This document shows, one piece after another, positions 9,339 through 19,166 of a stretch of 64,000 nt of DNA. This DNA comes from Aliarcobacter sp. (GTDB lineage Bacteria; Campylobacterota; Campylobacteria; Campylobacterales; Arcobacteraceae): assembly GCA_028689025.1 (NCBI GenBank), contig JAQTXA010000001.1, forward strand, positions 186,001 to 250,000, in the 5' to 3' direction. Position numbers and translations under genes: made by a program. The notes beneath the pieces were generated by a model. That model saw only the letters and a program-made list of their open reading frames with translations, did no database searches and had not been told where the DNA came from. Numbering within the stretch: the stretch's first letter is position 1; every line of letters begins with the position of its first letter.

Positions 9339-11686
9339 TTTTACTCTTTCTTATATTAGTTTTTGGATTTTATTCATTTCCACTTTATATTTATTTTGCT
9401 CTAATTGGAGTTTATTCTTTTGCATTTTGTGATGCAGGGATTATCTTTTGGTCAATATTTATAGTTTTAGGTGCTGTTTTTTTAATTCCAAGTTTGAGAA
9501 TAAAATTTATCTCAAGTAAACTTGTAGCTTTTATAAATAAAAAAGGACTTGTTCCAAAAATATCTGCAACAGAAGAAGCAGCTCTTCAAGCTGGAACAAA
9601 CTGGGTTGAAACAGACTTTTTTAAAGCTCAAGTTAATTTCAAAGAGATAAATGCCCAAAGAGTTACAACTCTTTCAAAAGAAGAGCAAGACTTTTTAGAT
9701 AATGAAGTAAATGAACTTTGTGAGATGACTACTGATTGGGAAATCTTCCAAAATAGAGATTTAAGTCCACAAGTTTGGCAATTTATAAAAGATAAAAAAT
9801 TCTTTGGAATGATTATTCCAAAAGAGCATGGAGGTCTTGGTTTCTCAGCAACAGCTCACTCAAGGGTAATTGAAAAATTAGTTTCAAGATCACAAGTTTT
9901 AGCAATTACAATAATGGTTCCAAACTCTCTTGGACCTGCTGAGCTTATTTTAAAACATGGAACTCAAGCACAAAAAGATAAATATTTAAGTGATTTAGCC
10001 CATGGAATATTAGTTCCTTGTTTTGGATTAACGGAACCAAATGCAGGAAGTGATGCAACTTCTATAACTTCAAATGGTGTAGTTTTCAAAGATGAAAATG
10101 GTGAATTAAAAATCAAACTAAATTTTGAAAAAAGATATATTACTTTAGGAAATATTGCCACTTTAATTGGTCTTGCTTTTGTATTAAAAGATCCTGAACA
10201 TCTACTTGGTGATAAGGAAGATTTAGGAATTACCTTTGCTGTAATTGATTCTAAAACTAAAGGTCTTGATAACTCAAGACGACATGACCCACTTGGAATT
10301 CCATTTGTAAACTCTCCACTTTTTGGAAAAGATGTAATCATAAATATGGAAAATATCATTGGTGAAGTTGGCGGAATTGGAAAAGGTTGGCAAATGCTTG
10401 TTGAGTCTTTATCAATAGGACGAGGAATTTCACTTCCAAGTGTTAGTCTTGGTGGAAGTAAATTAGCACTTAATGTTGTGGCTTCATATTCGCAATTAAG
10501 AGAGCAATTTGGACTTAGTATAAATTATTTTGAGGGTGTTGAAGAAAAAATTGCGAAAATTGCAGCCTTTACTTATATGTTAAATAGTGCTAGAAACTTC
10601 ACTTTAGATGCTATTGATGATGGAGTAAAACCAGGTGTTATAAACTCTATTATGAAATACCATGCAACTGAAAAATTCAGAACTGTAATAAATGATGCAA
10701 TGGATGTTTTAGGAGGAAGTGCAATTATAAGAGGTGAAAACAATCTTTTAGCCCATGCTTATTTTGCAATTCCTATTTCAATTACAGTTGAAGGTGCAAA
10801 TATTTTAACAAGAAATTTAATGCAATTTGGACAAGGTTTAATCAAATCTCATCCATATATTTATACAGAAATAACTGCATTAAAAAACAATAATATAGAG
10901 AGTTTTGACAAGGCATTTTTTGCCCATATTTCTTTGGGTTTTAACTCATTTGCAAAATCATTGGCTTACTATTTTACAAGAGCTAAGTTTAGTTACCAAA
11001 AAGGTGAATTTAAAAGATATAAACAAAAACTTCTTTGGGTAAGTAGTGAATTTACTCTTTTAACAAATGTAGCTTTAGGAATTTTAGGGCCAAGTTTGAA
11101 AAAAAGAGAGAATATAAGTGCAAGATTTGGGGATATTTTATCAAATTGTTATTTGATAACTGCAACTCTTAGAGAGTTTGAAAATAATCCAAATGAAGAA
11201 GATAGAGATTTAGTTGATTATATTTGTAACTACTGTTTTAACGAAATACAAATTGCACGTGAAGAGATTATTTCAAACATTGGATATATAGGATTTTTAC
11301 TTCCACTTGTAAAAATAAATCCTTTTTCAATAAAATCAAAAGATAGATTAAATGCAAAAATAGTTAAAAATCTAAATAATCAAGATTATCTAAAAAGTTT
11401 AACATCGGCACTATTTATCTCTTCAAATGAAAAAGATAGATTAAATCTTATTCAAGAAGCTGTAAAACAAAACAAAGAGTGTGAAGTTGGATTTAAAAAA
11501 CTAAAAAATGCAATTAAAAATGAAACTATAAAAAAAGATAGTTTTGAGAATATGTTGTCTCAACTTTTAGAAAAAAATATTTTAACAGCACAAGAGATAG
11601 AAAAATTAAAAAATGCCCACGCTTTAAAACAAGAAGTGATAAGCGTAGATTCATTTGAAGCAAGTGTTTATAAGGCTCAAAGATAA
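9326..11686 (+). CDS. fadE: Acyl-CoA dehydrogenase, FadE type
   Basis: A flavoenzyme oxidising acyl-CoA to trans-2-enoyl-CoA. At 786 residues it is the long FadE type: hydrophobic N-terminal segments (about 1-55, two likely membrane helices), an acyl-CoA dehydrogenase core (GLTEPNAGSDATS near 237, FGKDVIINMENIIGEVGGIGKGWQML, DVLGGSAIIRGENN) and a long C-terminal extension of the DUF1974 kind. It overlaps the preceding gene by 13 bp and the next by 1 bp (TAATG), implying translational coupling. Its membrane anchoring suggests electron delivery to the quinone pool. Confidence 0.9.
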   Translation: METLILLFLILVFGFYSFPLYIYFALIGVYSFAFCDAGIIFWSIFIVLGAVFLIPSLRIKFISSKLVAFINKKGLVPKISATEEAALQAGTNWVETDFFKAQVNFKEINAQRVTTLSKEEQDFLDNEVNELCEMTTDWEIFQNRDLSPQVWQFIKDKKFFGMIIPKEHGGLGFSATAHSRVIEKLVSRSQVLAITIMVPNSLGPAELILKHGTQAQKDKYLSDLAHGILVPCFGLTEPNAGSDATSITSNGVVFKDENGELKIKLNFEKRYITLGNIATLIGLAFVLKDPEHLLGDKEDLGITFAVIDSKTKGLDNSRRHDPLGIPFVNSPLFGKDVIINMENIIGEVGGIGKGWQMLVESLSIGRGISLPSVSLGGSKLALNVVASYSQLREQFGLSINYFEGVEEKIAKIAAFTYMLNSARNFTLDAIDDGVKPGVINSIMKYHATEKFRTVINDAMDVLGGSAIIRGENNLLAHAYFAIPISITVEGANILTRNLMQFGQGLIKSHPYIYTEITALKNNNIESFDKAFFAHISLGFNSFAKSLAYYFTRAKFSYQKGEFKRYKQKLLWVSSEFTLLTNVALGILGPSLKKRENISARFGDILSNCYLITATLREFENNPNEEDRDLVDYICNYCFNEIQIAREEIISNIGYIGFLLPLVKINPFSIKSKDRLNAKIVKNLNNQDYLKSLTSALFISSNEKDRLNLIQEAVKQNKECEVGFKKLKNAIKNETIKKDSFENMLSQLLEKNILTAQEIEKLKNAHALKQEVISVDSFEASVYKAQR

Positions 11687-13815
11687 TGCGTAATGATTTG
11701 CTAATAAATATAAATGGTTATGTTTTAAGTCTTTTAGAGAAGATTTTAAATGCTAATGTTGAAGTAAAAGGAATTGAAAATATTCCCACTTCAAATCCAA
11801 AAATATTTGTAGCAAATCACTTCACTCGAATTGAAGCAATGTTAGTTCCATATACTTTATACAACCTAACAAATAAAAAAGTTGGAGTGATTGCTGATGA
11901 TTCACTATTCAAAGGTTTTTTCGGAACTTTTTTAAGTAATTTAGGAGCTATGAAAAAAAGTGCAATTAATAGAAATGAACATATAATTGGGGATTTAGTA
12001 ACTTCGTGTAAAGATTGGATGATTTTTCCAGAAGGTATGATGGTAAAAGCAAAAGATCTCTCAAAAATGGATAAAAATTTTTGTGTGAAAATAGATGGAA
12101 CTTGTCAAAGAGTTTATACAGGAGCAGCAGTTTTTGCTATGTCATCGCAACTTTTCAGACAAAAATATTTTGATAAGAAAATAGAAAATTATGAAGAATT
12201 TAGTAATAAATATTTCATTAATGATTGTAAAGATATAAATGAAAATGAGACTTTAATTGTTCCTATAAATATAAGCTATTCAAGACTTAGAAATGGTGAT
12301 AATTTTTTATTAGATATGGCAAAAAAACTACTTGATGATTTGGGTGAAAACTTTAAAGAAGAGATAGAAATTGAGAGTAATATTATTCTAAATTCTAAGA
12401 TTACAATAAGAATTTTAAAACCAATTTCAACTAAAGATATCATAAAAGATTTATATAAAAGAAATCTTCCCCAAGAAAAAATCATAAGTCAATTAAGATA
12501 TGAAATTACCCATAATTTTATGGATAAAATATATGAATCTTTAACTATAAATTTTGACCATATTTTTATTTTAATACTTTTTTTATATCCAAAAAAAAGC
12601 ATAGAAACAAACTATTTTAAAAGATTGATTTATCTTAGCATTAAACAAATGCAAGAAGAAAATCTTTTTTTAGATGCTCAAATAGATAAAAATTTAATTC
12701 AATTAATCTCTTATGAAAAGTTTGAAAAGTTCAATGATATTTTAGATTTAGCTGTAAGAGATAATATTATAACTATCCAAGAAGATAGATATTTTATAAA
12801 TAAAGAAGTATTACTTTACTCTTACAATCAACATACAATTAGATTAAAAAATATTTTAAAAGTAATCCTAAATGAGATTTTAATAAGTGAAAAAAGTGTT
12901 TCTATAGTAAAAAAACTCGTTTCATATAGAGAAGAAAAAAACAATCAAAACTTACTTTTATTACTTCAAAATCAAGAAAAACAAGAGTTTGAAGAGTCTT
13001 ATGAAAAGTACAAATATGCTTTAAAATTAAAACCAAAAGATATTGGAACTCCTAAATATTATGAAGCAAAAGATTCAGATACTTGTATAATTGCAATTCA
13101 TGGATTTTCAGCAGCTCCAAAAGAGATGGAAAAACTTGCACTATTTTTAAACTCAAAAAATCTAAATGTTTATACTCCAAGACTTGATGGACATGGAACA
13201 ATTGCAGAAGATTTAAAAACTAAAAGTTGGCAAGATTGGTACAATAGCATTTCAAGAACCATCACAATGGCTTCATTAAGACATGAAAAAATTTTTATTA
13301 TAGGTTTTTCAACTGGTGGATTATTAGCACTTTTAAGCACAAAAAAATGTTATAAAGAGTTTTGTGGTTTAATTTGTATAAATGCAGCACTTCACTTAAA
13401 TGATGTTAGAATAAAAACTCTATTACCAGCAATTTCGTTTTGGAATGATTTAGTAAAAGCTTTCAATGAAGAAGAGTATACAAAAGAGTATGTGGATAAT
13501 TTCCCACAAAATCCAGATATCAACTATGACAAACACTATATTGATTCAATTGAACAATTAAGTTTATTAATGAAAAAAATTAGAAAAAGTCTTCATAAAA
13601 TTCAAAAACCAATATTAATATTACAATCAAAAGATGACCCAATTGTAAATCCAACATCTGCTTATGAAATATTTGAAGAGATTAAATCTACAGATAAAAC
13701 TATAAAAATTATAGATTCATCAAATCATGTTGTTGTAACACAAGAAGATACAAAAGAGTTATTTGATTTTATTTATGATTTTATAAAAAGATTAGATTTA
13801 AAAAAGAGTAATTAA
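11686..13815 (+). CDS. Fusion of a PlsC-type acyltransferase and an alpha/beta hydrolase
   Basis: A 709-residue two-domain protein. The N-terminal part resembles lysophosphatidate acyltransferases: NHFTRIEAM near 43-51 corresponds to the NHxxxxD catalytic motif with Glu in place of Asp, and FPEGMM near 113 to FPEGTR. A helical linker spans about 280-450. The C-terminal 250 residues are an alpha/beta hydrolase with a GFSTGG nucleophile elbow, an acid candidate in SKDDPIVNP and a terminal SNHVVV histidine, as in monoacylglycerol lipase-like esterases. It could release fatty acids for the upstream enzymes while the N-terminal domain re-esterifies them; this role is inferred. It is the last gene of the fad operon. 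Confidence 0.75.
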   Translation: MRNDLLININGYVLSLLEKILNANVEVKGIENIPTSNPKIFVANHFTRIEAMLVPYTLYNLTNKKVGVIADDSLFKGFFGTFLSNLGAMKKSAINRNEHIIGDLVTSCKDWMIFPEGMMVKAKDLSKMDKNFCVKIDGTCQRVYTGAAVFAMSSQLFRQKYFDKKIENYEEFSNKYFINDCKDINENETLIVPINISYSRLRNGDNFLLDMAKKLLDDLGENFKEEIEIESNIILNSKITIRILKPISTKDIIKDLYKRNLPQEKIISQLRYEITHNFMDKIYESLTINFDHIFILILFLYPKKSIETNYFKRLIYLSIKQMQEENLFLDAQIDKNLIQLISYEKFEKFNDILDLAVRDNIITIQEDRYFINKEVLLYSYNQHTIRLKNILKVILNEILISEKSVSIVKKLVSYREEKNNQNLLLLLQNQEKQEFEESYEKYKYALKLKPKDIGTPKYYEAKDSDTCIIAIHGFSAAPKEMEKLALFLNSKNLNVYTPRLDGHGTIAEDLKTKSWQDWYNSISRTITMASLRHEKIFIIGFSTGGLLALLSTKKCYKEFCGLICINAALHLNDVRIKTLLPAISFWNDLVKAFNEEEYTKEYVDNFPQNPDINYDKHYIDSIEQLSLLMKKIRKSLHKIQKPILILQSKDDPIVNPTSAYEIFEEIKSTDKTIKIIDSSNHVVVTQEDTKELFDFIYDFIKRLDLKKSN

Positions 13816-13823
13816 CACAAAAT

Positions 13824-13849
13824 AAAATATAGGATTTTTCCTATATTTT
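13824..13849. terminator. Bidirectional intrinsic terminator
   Basis: AAAATATAGGA - TTTT - TCCTATATTTT: a perfect 11-bp stem between the convergent fad operon and yebC. Confidence 0.8.
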
Positions 13850-13857
13850 AAAATTGA

Positions 13858-14568
13858 TTAAGCGATATTTGTATAAACAGCTTGAACATCATCATCATCT
13901 TCAAGTTTTTCAATTAATTTACCAATATCTTCTTGTTGCGCTTCTGTATATTCCTGAGGATTATTACAAATTCTTTCTAATTTAGCTTTAGTAAGTTCAA
14001 TTCCCATATCTTCAAATGCTTTATTTAAAGTTCCGAAATCTTTATAATCAGCTGTAACTAATACGATTCCATCTTCTTCTTCAATCTCTTCTAAACCAGC
14101 ATCAATTAATTCTAATTCTAAATCTTCAATTTCCATACCTGCAGGTTTTGCAAATTCAAAAATAGCTTTTCTATCAAAGAAAAATTCTAAAGAACCAGTA
14201 GGAACTACTTGTCCTTGTGTTTTATTAAAGTACATTTTTACATTTGCAACAGTTCTTGTATTGTTGTCAGTAGCAGTTTCAACAAAAATCAAAACTCCAT
14301 GAGGACCTTTACCCTCAAAATTTACTTCAGCAAAACTTGCAGAATCTTTTCCACTTGCTCTTTTAATTGCCGCATCAATATTTGTTTTTGGCATATTTTC
14401 AGCTTTAGCATTTAAAATAGCTGTTCTTAGTGCTGAATTCATCTCAGGATCTGGAACTCCTGCTTTTGCTGCCATTTCTATTGCTTTTGCTAATTTTGGG
14501 AAAACTCTTGACATATTTCCCCATCTTTTCATCTTAGCAGCTTTTCTATATTCGAAGGCTCTACCCAT
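13858..14568 (-). CDS. yebC: YebC/PmpR family regulatory protein
   Basis: A cytosolic protein of the YebC family, long annotated as transcriptional regulators and more recently linked to translation (TACO1-like). Starting at [16 protein letters not shown] gives 236 residues, the usual length. Diagnostic stretches are [20 protein letters not shown] and [18 protein letters not shown] longer frame begins at 14592, but the ATG at 14568 has a GGAG site 6 bases upstream and matches the conserved family N-terminus. Confidence 0.93.
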   Translation of the reverse strand: MGRAFEYRKAAKMKRWGNMSRVFPKLAKAIEMAAKAGVPDPEMNSALRTAILNAKAENMPKTNIDAAIKRASGKDSASFAEVNFEGKGPHGVLIFVETATDNNTRTVANVKMYFNKTQGQVVPTGSLEFFFDRKAIFEFAKPAGMEIEDLELELIDAGLEEIEEEDGIVLVTADYKDFGTLNKAFEDMGIELTKAKLERICNNPQEYTEAQQEDIGKLIEKLEDDDDVQAVYTNIA

Positions 14569-14693
14569 AATAACTCCAAGTTGTTTTTTCAAATTTTTTG
14601 CATTATATCAGGTTTGTAATAAATAGTTTATGAGTAAATTATACATAAAGAAGTAAAATTATAAATAGTTTAAGATTTACACTTAATCATTGT

Positions 14694-14715
14694 TTCTAAA
14701 TATTTAGAATATAAT
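14694..14715 (+). promoter_or_regulatory. mla operon promoter with palindrome abutting the -10 box
   Basis: TTCTAAATATTTAGAA (14694-14709) is a perfect 16-bp palindrome directly followed by TATAAT (14710-14715). A repressor bound there would occlude the promoter. The start codon lies 27 bp downstream of the -10 box. Confidence 0.5.
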
Positions 14716-14742
14716 GTTCGTTATTTAAAAAAAAGGGCTAAT

Positions 14743-15489
14743 TTGAAGAAATTTATTATTTTAATATTATTAGTAATTTTTAGTTATGCAAATGAAAATA
14801 CTAATAATGATAATTTTGAAAATGAATTTGACTCTGAATTTTCAGTAAAAAAAGAAGAAGTTTTTGACCCATTAAGTGGCTACAATAGAGTAATGACCAC
14901 TTTTAATGACAAACTCTTTATGAATGTTTTAAATCCTATTTCAAAAGGTTACGCATATGTAACTCCTGAACCTATAAGAATTGGAATCAATAATTTTTTT
15001 GAAAATATTATGTTTCCAGTTAGATTCACAAATAATTTATTACAACTAAAATTTCAGAATTCTGCTGAAGAGTTAGGAAGATTTGTAGTTAATACTCTTT
15101 GGGGAGTTGGTGGTTTTTTAGATCCAGCTACAAATGAACTTAAGATGAAAGCACATAAAGAAGATTTTGGTCAAACTTTAGGTTTTTATGGAGTAGGAGA
15201 AGGTTTCCCTGTAGTATTGCCGCTTTTAGGACCATCTAATTTAAGAGATATAGTAGGAATTGTTGGAGATTCTTATGTAAGTCCATTAACAATTACAGGT
15301 GATGAAGATATAAAATATAAAATACCAAATAATATAGAACAACAAATTGGAATTCAAGCATTTGATGCTGTTAACTCAACATCATTAAAACTTGGACAAT
15401 ATGAATCATTAAAAAAAGATGCTTTAGATTTATATCCATTCTTGAGAGATATTTATTCACAAGCAAGAAAAAAACAAATAGAGGAATAA
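14743..15489 (+). CDS. mlaA: MlaA (VacJ) family phospholipid transport protein
   Basis: MlaA proteins sit in the outer membrane and extract or exchange phospholipids. This 248-residue protein has an N-terminal signal sequence (KKFIILILLVIFSYA) and the family core FDPLSGYNRVMTTFNDKLF plus FVVNTLWGVGGFLDPA. There is no lipobox cysteine after the signal, so it appears to be secreted unlipidated, unlike E. coli MlaA. The start is TTG with an AGGG site upstream; no ATG in frame fits the signal peptide. First gene of a four-gene operon; order and content resemble C. jejuni Cj1371-Cj1373 as I recall it. Confidence 0.88.
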   Translation: MKKFIILILLVIFSYANENTNNDNFENEFDSEFSVKKEEVFDPLSGYNRVMTTFNDKLFMNVLNPISKGYAYVTPEPIRIGINNFFENIMFPVRFTNNLLQLKFQNSAEELGRFVVNTLWGVGGFLDPATNELKMKAHKEDFGQTLGFYGVGEGFPVVLPLLGPSNLRDIVGIVGDSYVSPLTITGDEDIKYKIPNNIEQQIGIQAFDAVNSTSLKLGQYESLKKDALDLYPFLRDIYSQARKKQIEE

Positions 15490-15493
15490 TAGA

Positions 15494-16093
15494 GTGAAAT
15501 TAGAGAGCTTATTAAAAGTTTTATTACTAATAATAATTACAATAACATCTGCAAATGCTATGAAACAAGATGAAATAAAAGATGTAATGACAAAAAAAAT
15601 TGATGATGTTTTAACAATATTAGAACAAAAAAATCTTACAACAAGTAATAAAGGTGATCAGATTATCAAGATAATTGATGAAGTATTTGATTATGAATTA
15701 ATGGCAAGAGTAGCTCTTGGGAAAGAGACTTGGGATACGTTGACAGAGCAAAAACAAAAAGAGTTTACAAAAATATTTGAAACAAAATTAAAAAATTCAT
15801 ATATTGAAAAATTAAAGTTTTACAATGATCAAAAAGTAAAAATTGTTGGTCTGAATCCATATAAAAATACAAGACTGCAACTTGAAACTGAATTATTGGG
15901 AAAAGAAGGTATTTACAAAATAAACTACAACTTTTACAATAAATCAAAAGATAATGAACAATGGCTAATTTATGATGTTGATTTAGTTGGAGTGAGCATC
16001 ATTCAAACATATAGACAACAATTTGCAGGTTTATTAAAAGAAAAAACTTTTGATGAGATGTTAGTTTTACTTGAAAAACCAAATACAAAATAA
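15494..16093 (+). CDS. mlaC: MlaC-like periplasmic lipid carrier (Ttg2D family)
   Basis: A 199-residue periplasmic protein of the MlaC/Ttg2D family, which shuttle phospholipid across the periplasm. It has a signal peptide (LLKVLLLIIITITSANA) and family features FDYELMARVALGKETWDTLTEQKQKEF and WLIYDVDLVGVSIIQTYRQQF. The start is GTG with GAGGAA upstream. It overlaps the transporter gene by one base (TAATG). No mlaB, mlaD, mlaE or mlaF lies nearby, so the partner is probably the RND-type protein that follows. Confidence 0.88.
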   Translation: MKLESLLKVLLLIIITITSANAMKQDEIKDVMTKKIDDVLTILEQKNLTTSNKGDQIIKIIDEVFDYELMARVALGKETWDTLTEQKQKEFTKIFETKLKNSYIEKLKFYNDQKVKIVGLNPYKNTRLQLETELLGKEGIYKINYNFYNKSKDNEQWLIYDVDLVGVSIIQTYRQQFAGLLKEKTFDEMLVLLEKPNTK

Positions 16094-18582
16094 TGATTAA
16101 AAAACTATACGATACTTTTATATTTAAGTATCCAATTATTGTTTTATTTATTTTAACAATATTTGTTTCTACTTTGGGCTATTTTGCGACTAAAGTAGAA
16201 ATTGATGCATCTGCGGAGACACTTCTTTTAGATGATGATAAAGATTTGAAATTCTTTAGAGAGGTGAATAAAACTTACAAAAACTCAGATTTTTTAATTG
16301 TTACCTTTTCACCAAAAACTGACTTACTTTCTCAAGAGAGTTTAAATGATATAAAAAATATCTCTGATGAATTTTTAAAACTAGAAAATGTTAAAGATAT
16401 AACATCAATTTTAAATGTTCCATTACTTCAATCTCCGGTTCGACCTATTTCAGATTTAGTTTCTGGAGTTGATTCTTTACAAACTAAAGAGTTTGACAAA
16501 ACTCTTGTAAAAAATGAATTTTTAACTTCACCTTTATATAAAAATGCTTTGGTTAGTGAAGATTTCACAACAACTGCCATTGTATTAAATCTAAAAACTG
16601 ATACAAAATATTTTGAACTTCTTGAACGTAGAAATTCTCTACTTGTGAAAAAAAGAGAAAAAATTATTACTAAAGAAGAAAAAGAAAAATTAGATGAAGT
16701 AATTGTAGAATTTAAAAATTACAGAGATTTAATACGAAATAAAGAGACTATAAATATACAAAATATACGAAATATCATAAAAAAATATGATTCTAATGCT
16801 AAGATATTTTTAGGTGGCGTTAATATGATAGCAAGTGATATTGTAGGTTTTGTAAAGAATGATTTACTAATTTATGGTTCAAGCTTAGTTTTAATTTTAA
16901 TATTTATTTTATGGTACATTTTTAGACATATAAGATGGATAATACTTCCTTTAATAGTTTGTTTTATATCTGTAATTTCAACAGCTGGTGTTTTAGGACT
17001 ATTTGGTTGGGAAGTTACAGTTATATCTTCAAATTTTATCGCTCTTCAACTAATAATTACTATTTCTATTGTTTTACACCTAATTGTAAGATATAGAGAA
17101 TTAAACATAAAATACAAACATGCAAGTCAATACAAACTAGTTATTAACACTGTTTTATCAAAACTTGAACCATCTTTTTTTGCAATTATCACAACTGTTA
17201 TAGGTTTTGGTTCACTTATTTTATCTCATATTGAACCTGTAATTAATTTGGGTTTAATGATGAGTACGGGAATTGCTATTTCTCTGTTTTTGTCATTTAT
17301 CACTTTCCCTCTTGTTTTAATGTTAATGGAAAAAAAAGATGAACATGAAAAAGAAAATACTAGATTCTCTTTTATTCAAAAATGCTCAAATATAGTTGAA
17401 CATAATGGAAAAGCTATAATAATTGTTAGTATCTTAACAATTATTTTTTCAGTTACTGGTACTTCAAAACTAATAGTAGAAAATAGTTTTATAAATTACT
17501 TCAAAAAATCTACAGATATTTACAAAGGGATGGAAGTAATAGATGCGGAACTAGGTGGAACAACTCCTTTAGATATTATTGTTAAATTTAAAGATGAAGC
17601 AAAAGTTATAAAAGCAAAAAGTAAAAATCAAGATCAATATGATGATTTTGAAAATGAATTTGATGAAAAAAACGATGATAAACAATATTGGTTCAGTCAA
17701 GATAAGATGGATACAATCATGGCTATTCATGATTATTTAGAAACTATTCCTGAAGTTGGAAAAGTTCAATCATTAGCTAGCTTATTAAAAGTTGGTGAAA
17801 TTTTAAATAATCAAGAGAGATTAGATGGTATTACATTGGCACTACTATACAATCAATTACCAGAAAATTACAAAGAGTTAATTCTTTCTCCTTACATAAA
17901 CATTGATAAAAATGAAGCTAGAATCACGATGAGATTAATTGATTCAAATCCAAATCTAAGAAGAAATGAATTGTTAAATAAAATTAATCATGACTTAAGA
18001 GATATTATTAAAAATAAAGAGACAACTTACCAATTATCAAATCTAATGGTTTTATATAACAATATGCTGCAATCTTTGTTTAATTCGCAAGTATCAACTT
18101 TAGGATTTACAATTATTGTTTTGTTTATTATGTTCTTAATTCTATTTAGATCAATGAAAGTTGCCCTAATTGCTTTAGTATCGAATATAATTCCAATTTC
18201 TAGTATTTTTGGAATTATGGGTTGGTTAAACATTCCATTAGATGTAATGACTATTACAATAGCTGCAATTGCTATAGGAATTGGAGTTGATGACACTATT
18301 CACTTTATTCATAGATTTGAAGAAGAGTTTAAAGTAGATCACAATTACATAAATGCAATGAGAAGATCACATCAAAGTATTGGTTATGCAATGTATTACA
18401 CTTCTTTAGTGATTATTCTTGGTTTTTCTATTTTAGTTTTATCAAATTTAATTCCAACAATCTATTTTGGACTATTAACTGTTATTACAATGATAAGTGT
18501 ATTAGCAGCAGATTTATTACTACTTCCAAAATTATTATTGATATTTAAACCATATAAAAAATTAAAGGAGATAACAAAATGA
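16093..18582 (+). CDS. RND/MMPL-family lipid transporter (HpnN-like)
   Basis: An 829-residue inner-membrane protein with the two-half RND topology: a first helix near 13-32, a large periplasmic loop (about 33-245), five more helices, a second loop (about 455-680) and a final helix bundle. The second half has the conserved stretch ITIAAIAIGIGVDDTIHFIHRFEEE typical of SSD/MMPL proteins. The coupling to mlaA and mlaC argues for proton-driven phospholipid or other hydrophobe movement rather than drug efflux. It overlaps the LOG-family gene by 4 bp (ATGA). Confidence 0.85.
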   Translation: MIKKLYDTFIFKYPIIVLFILTIFVSTLGYFATKVEIDASAETLLLDDDKDLKFFREVNKTYKNSDFLIVTFSPKTDLLSQESLNDIKNISDEFLKLENVKDITSILNVPLLQSPVRPISDLVSGVDSLQTKEFDKTLVKNEFLTSPLYKNALVSEDFTTTAIVLNLKTDTKYFELLERRNSLLVKKREKIITKEEKEKLDEVIVEFKNYRDLIRNKETINIQNIRNIIKKYDSNAKIFLGGVNMIASDIVGFVKNDLLIYGSSLVLILIFILWYIFRHIRWIILPLIVCFISVISTAGVLGLFGWEVTVISSNFIALQLIITISIVLHLIVRYRELNIKYKHASQYKLVINTVLSKLEPSFFAIITTVIGFGSLILSHIEPVINLGLMMSTGIAISLFLSFITFPLVLMLMEKKDEHEKENTRFSFIQKCSNIVEHNGKAIIIVSILTIIFSVTGTSKLIVENSFINYFKKSTDIYKGMEVIDAELGGTTPLDIIVKFKDEAKVIKAKSKNQDQYDDFENEFDEKNDDKQYWFSQDKMDTIMAIHDYLETIPEVGKVQSLASLLKVGEILNNQERLDGITLALLYNQLPENYKELILSPYINIDKNEARITMRLIDSNPNLRRNELLNKINHDLRDIIKNKETTYQLSNLMVLYNNMLQSLFNSQVSTLGFTIIVLFIMFLILFRSMKVALIALVSNIIPISSIFGIMGWLNIPLDVMTITIAAIAIGIGVDDTIHFIHRFEEEFKVDHNYINAMRRSHQSIGYAMYYTSLVIILGFSILVLSNLIPTIYFGLLTVITMISVLAADLLLLPKLLLIFKPYKKLKEITK

Positions 18583-19142
18583 ATGTAGCAATTTATTGTG
18601 GTTCTTCTTTAGGGAATAACACTATTTATGAAGAATCAACAAAACTTTTAGCACAAAAACTATCAGAAAAAAATTTTAATATCATTTATGGTGGTTCAAA
18701 ACAAGGTTTAATGGGAGTTATTTCAAATGAATCTTTGAAGCTTAACAATAAAGTTACAGGTGTTATTACCTATGATTTAGTTTCTAAAGAGTTAGAAAAC
18801 AATAATATATCTAAAATATATAAAGTTGATACAATGAATCAACGAAAAGAAAAAATGGCTGAACTCTCTGATGCTTTTATAGCAATTCCAGGGGGATATG
18901 GAACATTAGAAGAGATTTTTGATGTAATTGCCTCTGCTCAGCTTGGTTATCACAAAAAACCATGTGCTTTTTTTAATATAAATGGTTATTACACCCATTT
19001 AATAGAGTTTCTACAAAATAGTGTAAAAGAGGGATTTATTAGTAATCTTTATGTAGATATGTTGATTGTTTCAGATGATATTGATGAAATAATTGAAAAA
19101 ATTTCAACATATAGTGCACCAAAGGATAAGTGGAAAAAATAA
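18579..19142 (+). CDS. LOG family protein (nucleoside 5'-monophosphate phosphoribohydrolase-like)
   Basis: A 187-residue Rossmann-fold protein of the LOG family. It has YCGSSLGN near the N-terminus, GGSKQGLMG at about 46-54 and the signature PGGYGTLEE near 104-112; Arg and Glu of this region bind the substrate in characterised LOG enzymes, which release the base from (cytokinin) nucleoside monophosphates. Start and stop overlap the transporter gene by 4 bp, so it is translated with the lipid operon, though no functional link is obvious. Confidence 0.88.
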   Translation: MNVAIYCGSSLGNNTIYEESTKLLAQKLSEKNFNIIYGGSKQGLMGVISNESLKLNNKVTGVITYDLVSKELENNNISKIYKVDTMNQRKEKMAELSDAFIAIPGGYGTLEEIFDVIASAQLGYHKKPCAFFNINGYYTHLIEFLQNSVKEGFISNLYVDMLIVSDDIDEIIEKISTYSAPKDKWKK

Positions 19143-19166
19143 AGTTTTTATCATATTTATAATCTG

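Noticed and set aside
9964..10359. A 131-residue frame opposite the acyl-CoA dehydrogenase gene
   Set aside because: Antisense to a conserved catalytic region, without start-site signals; judged a shadow.
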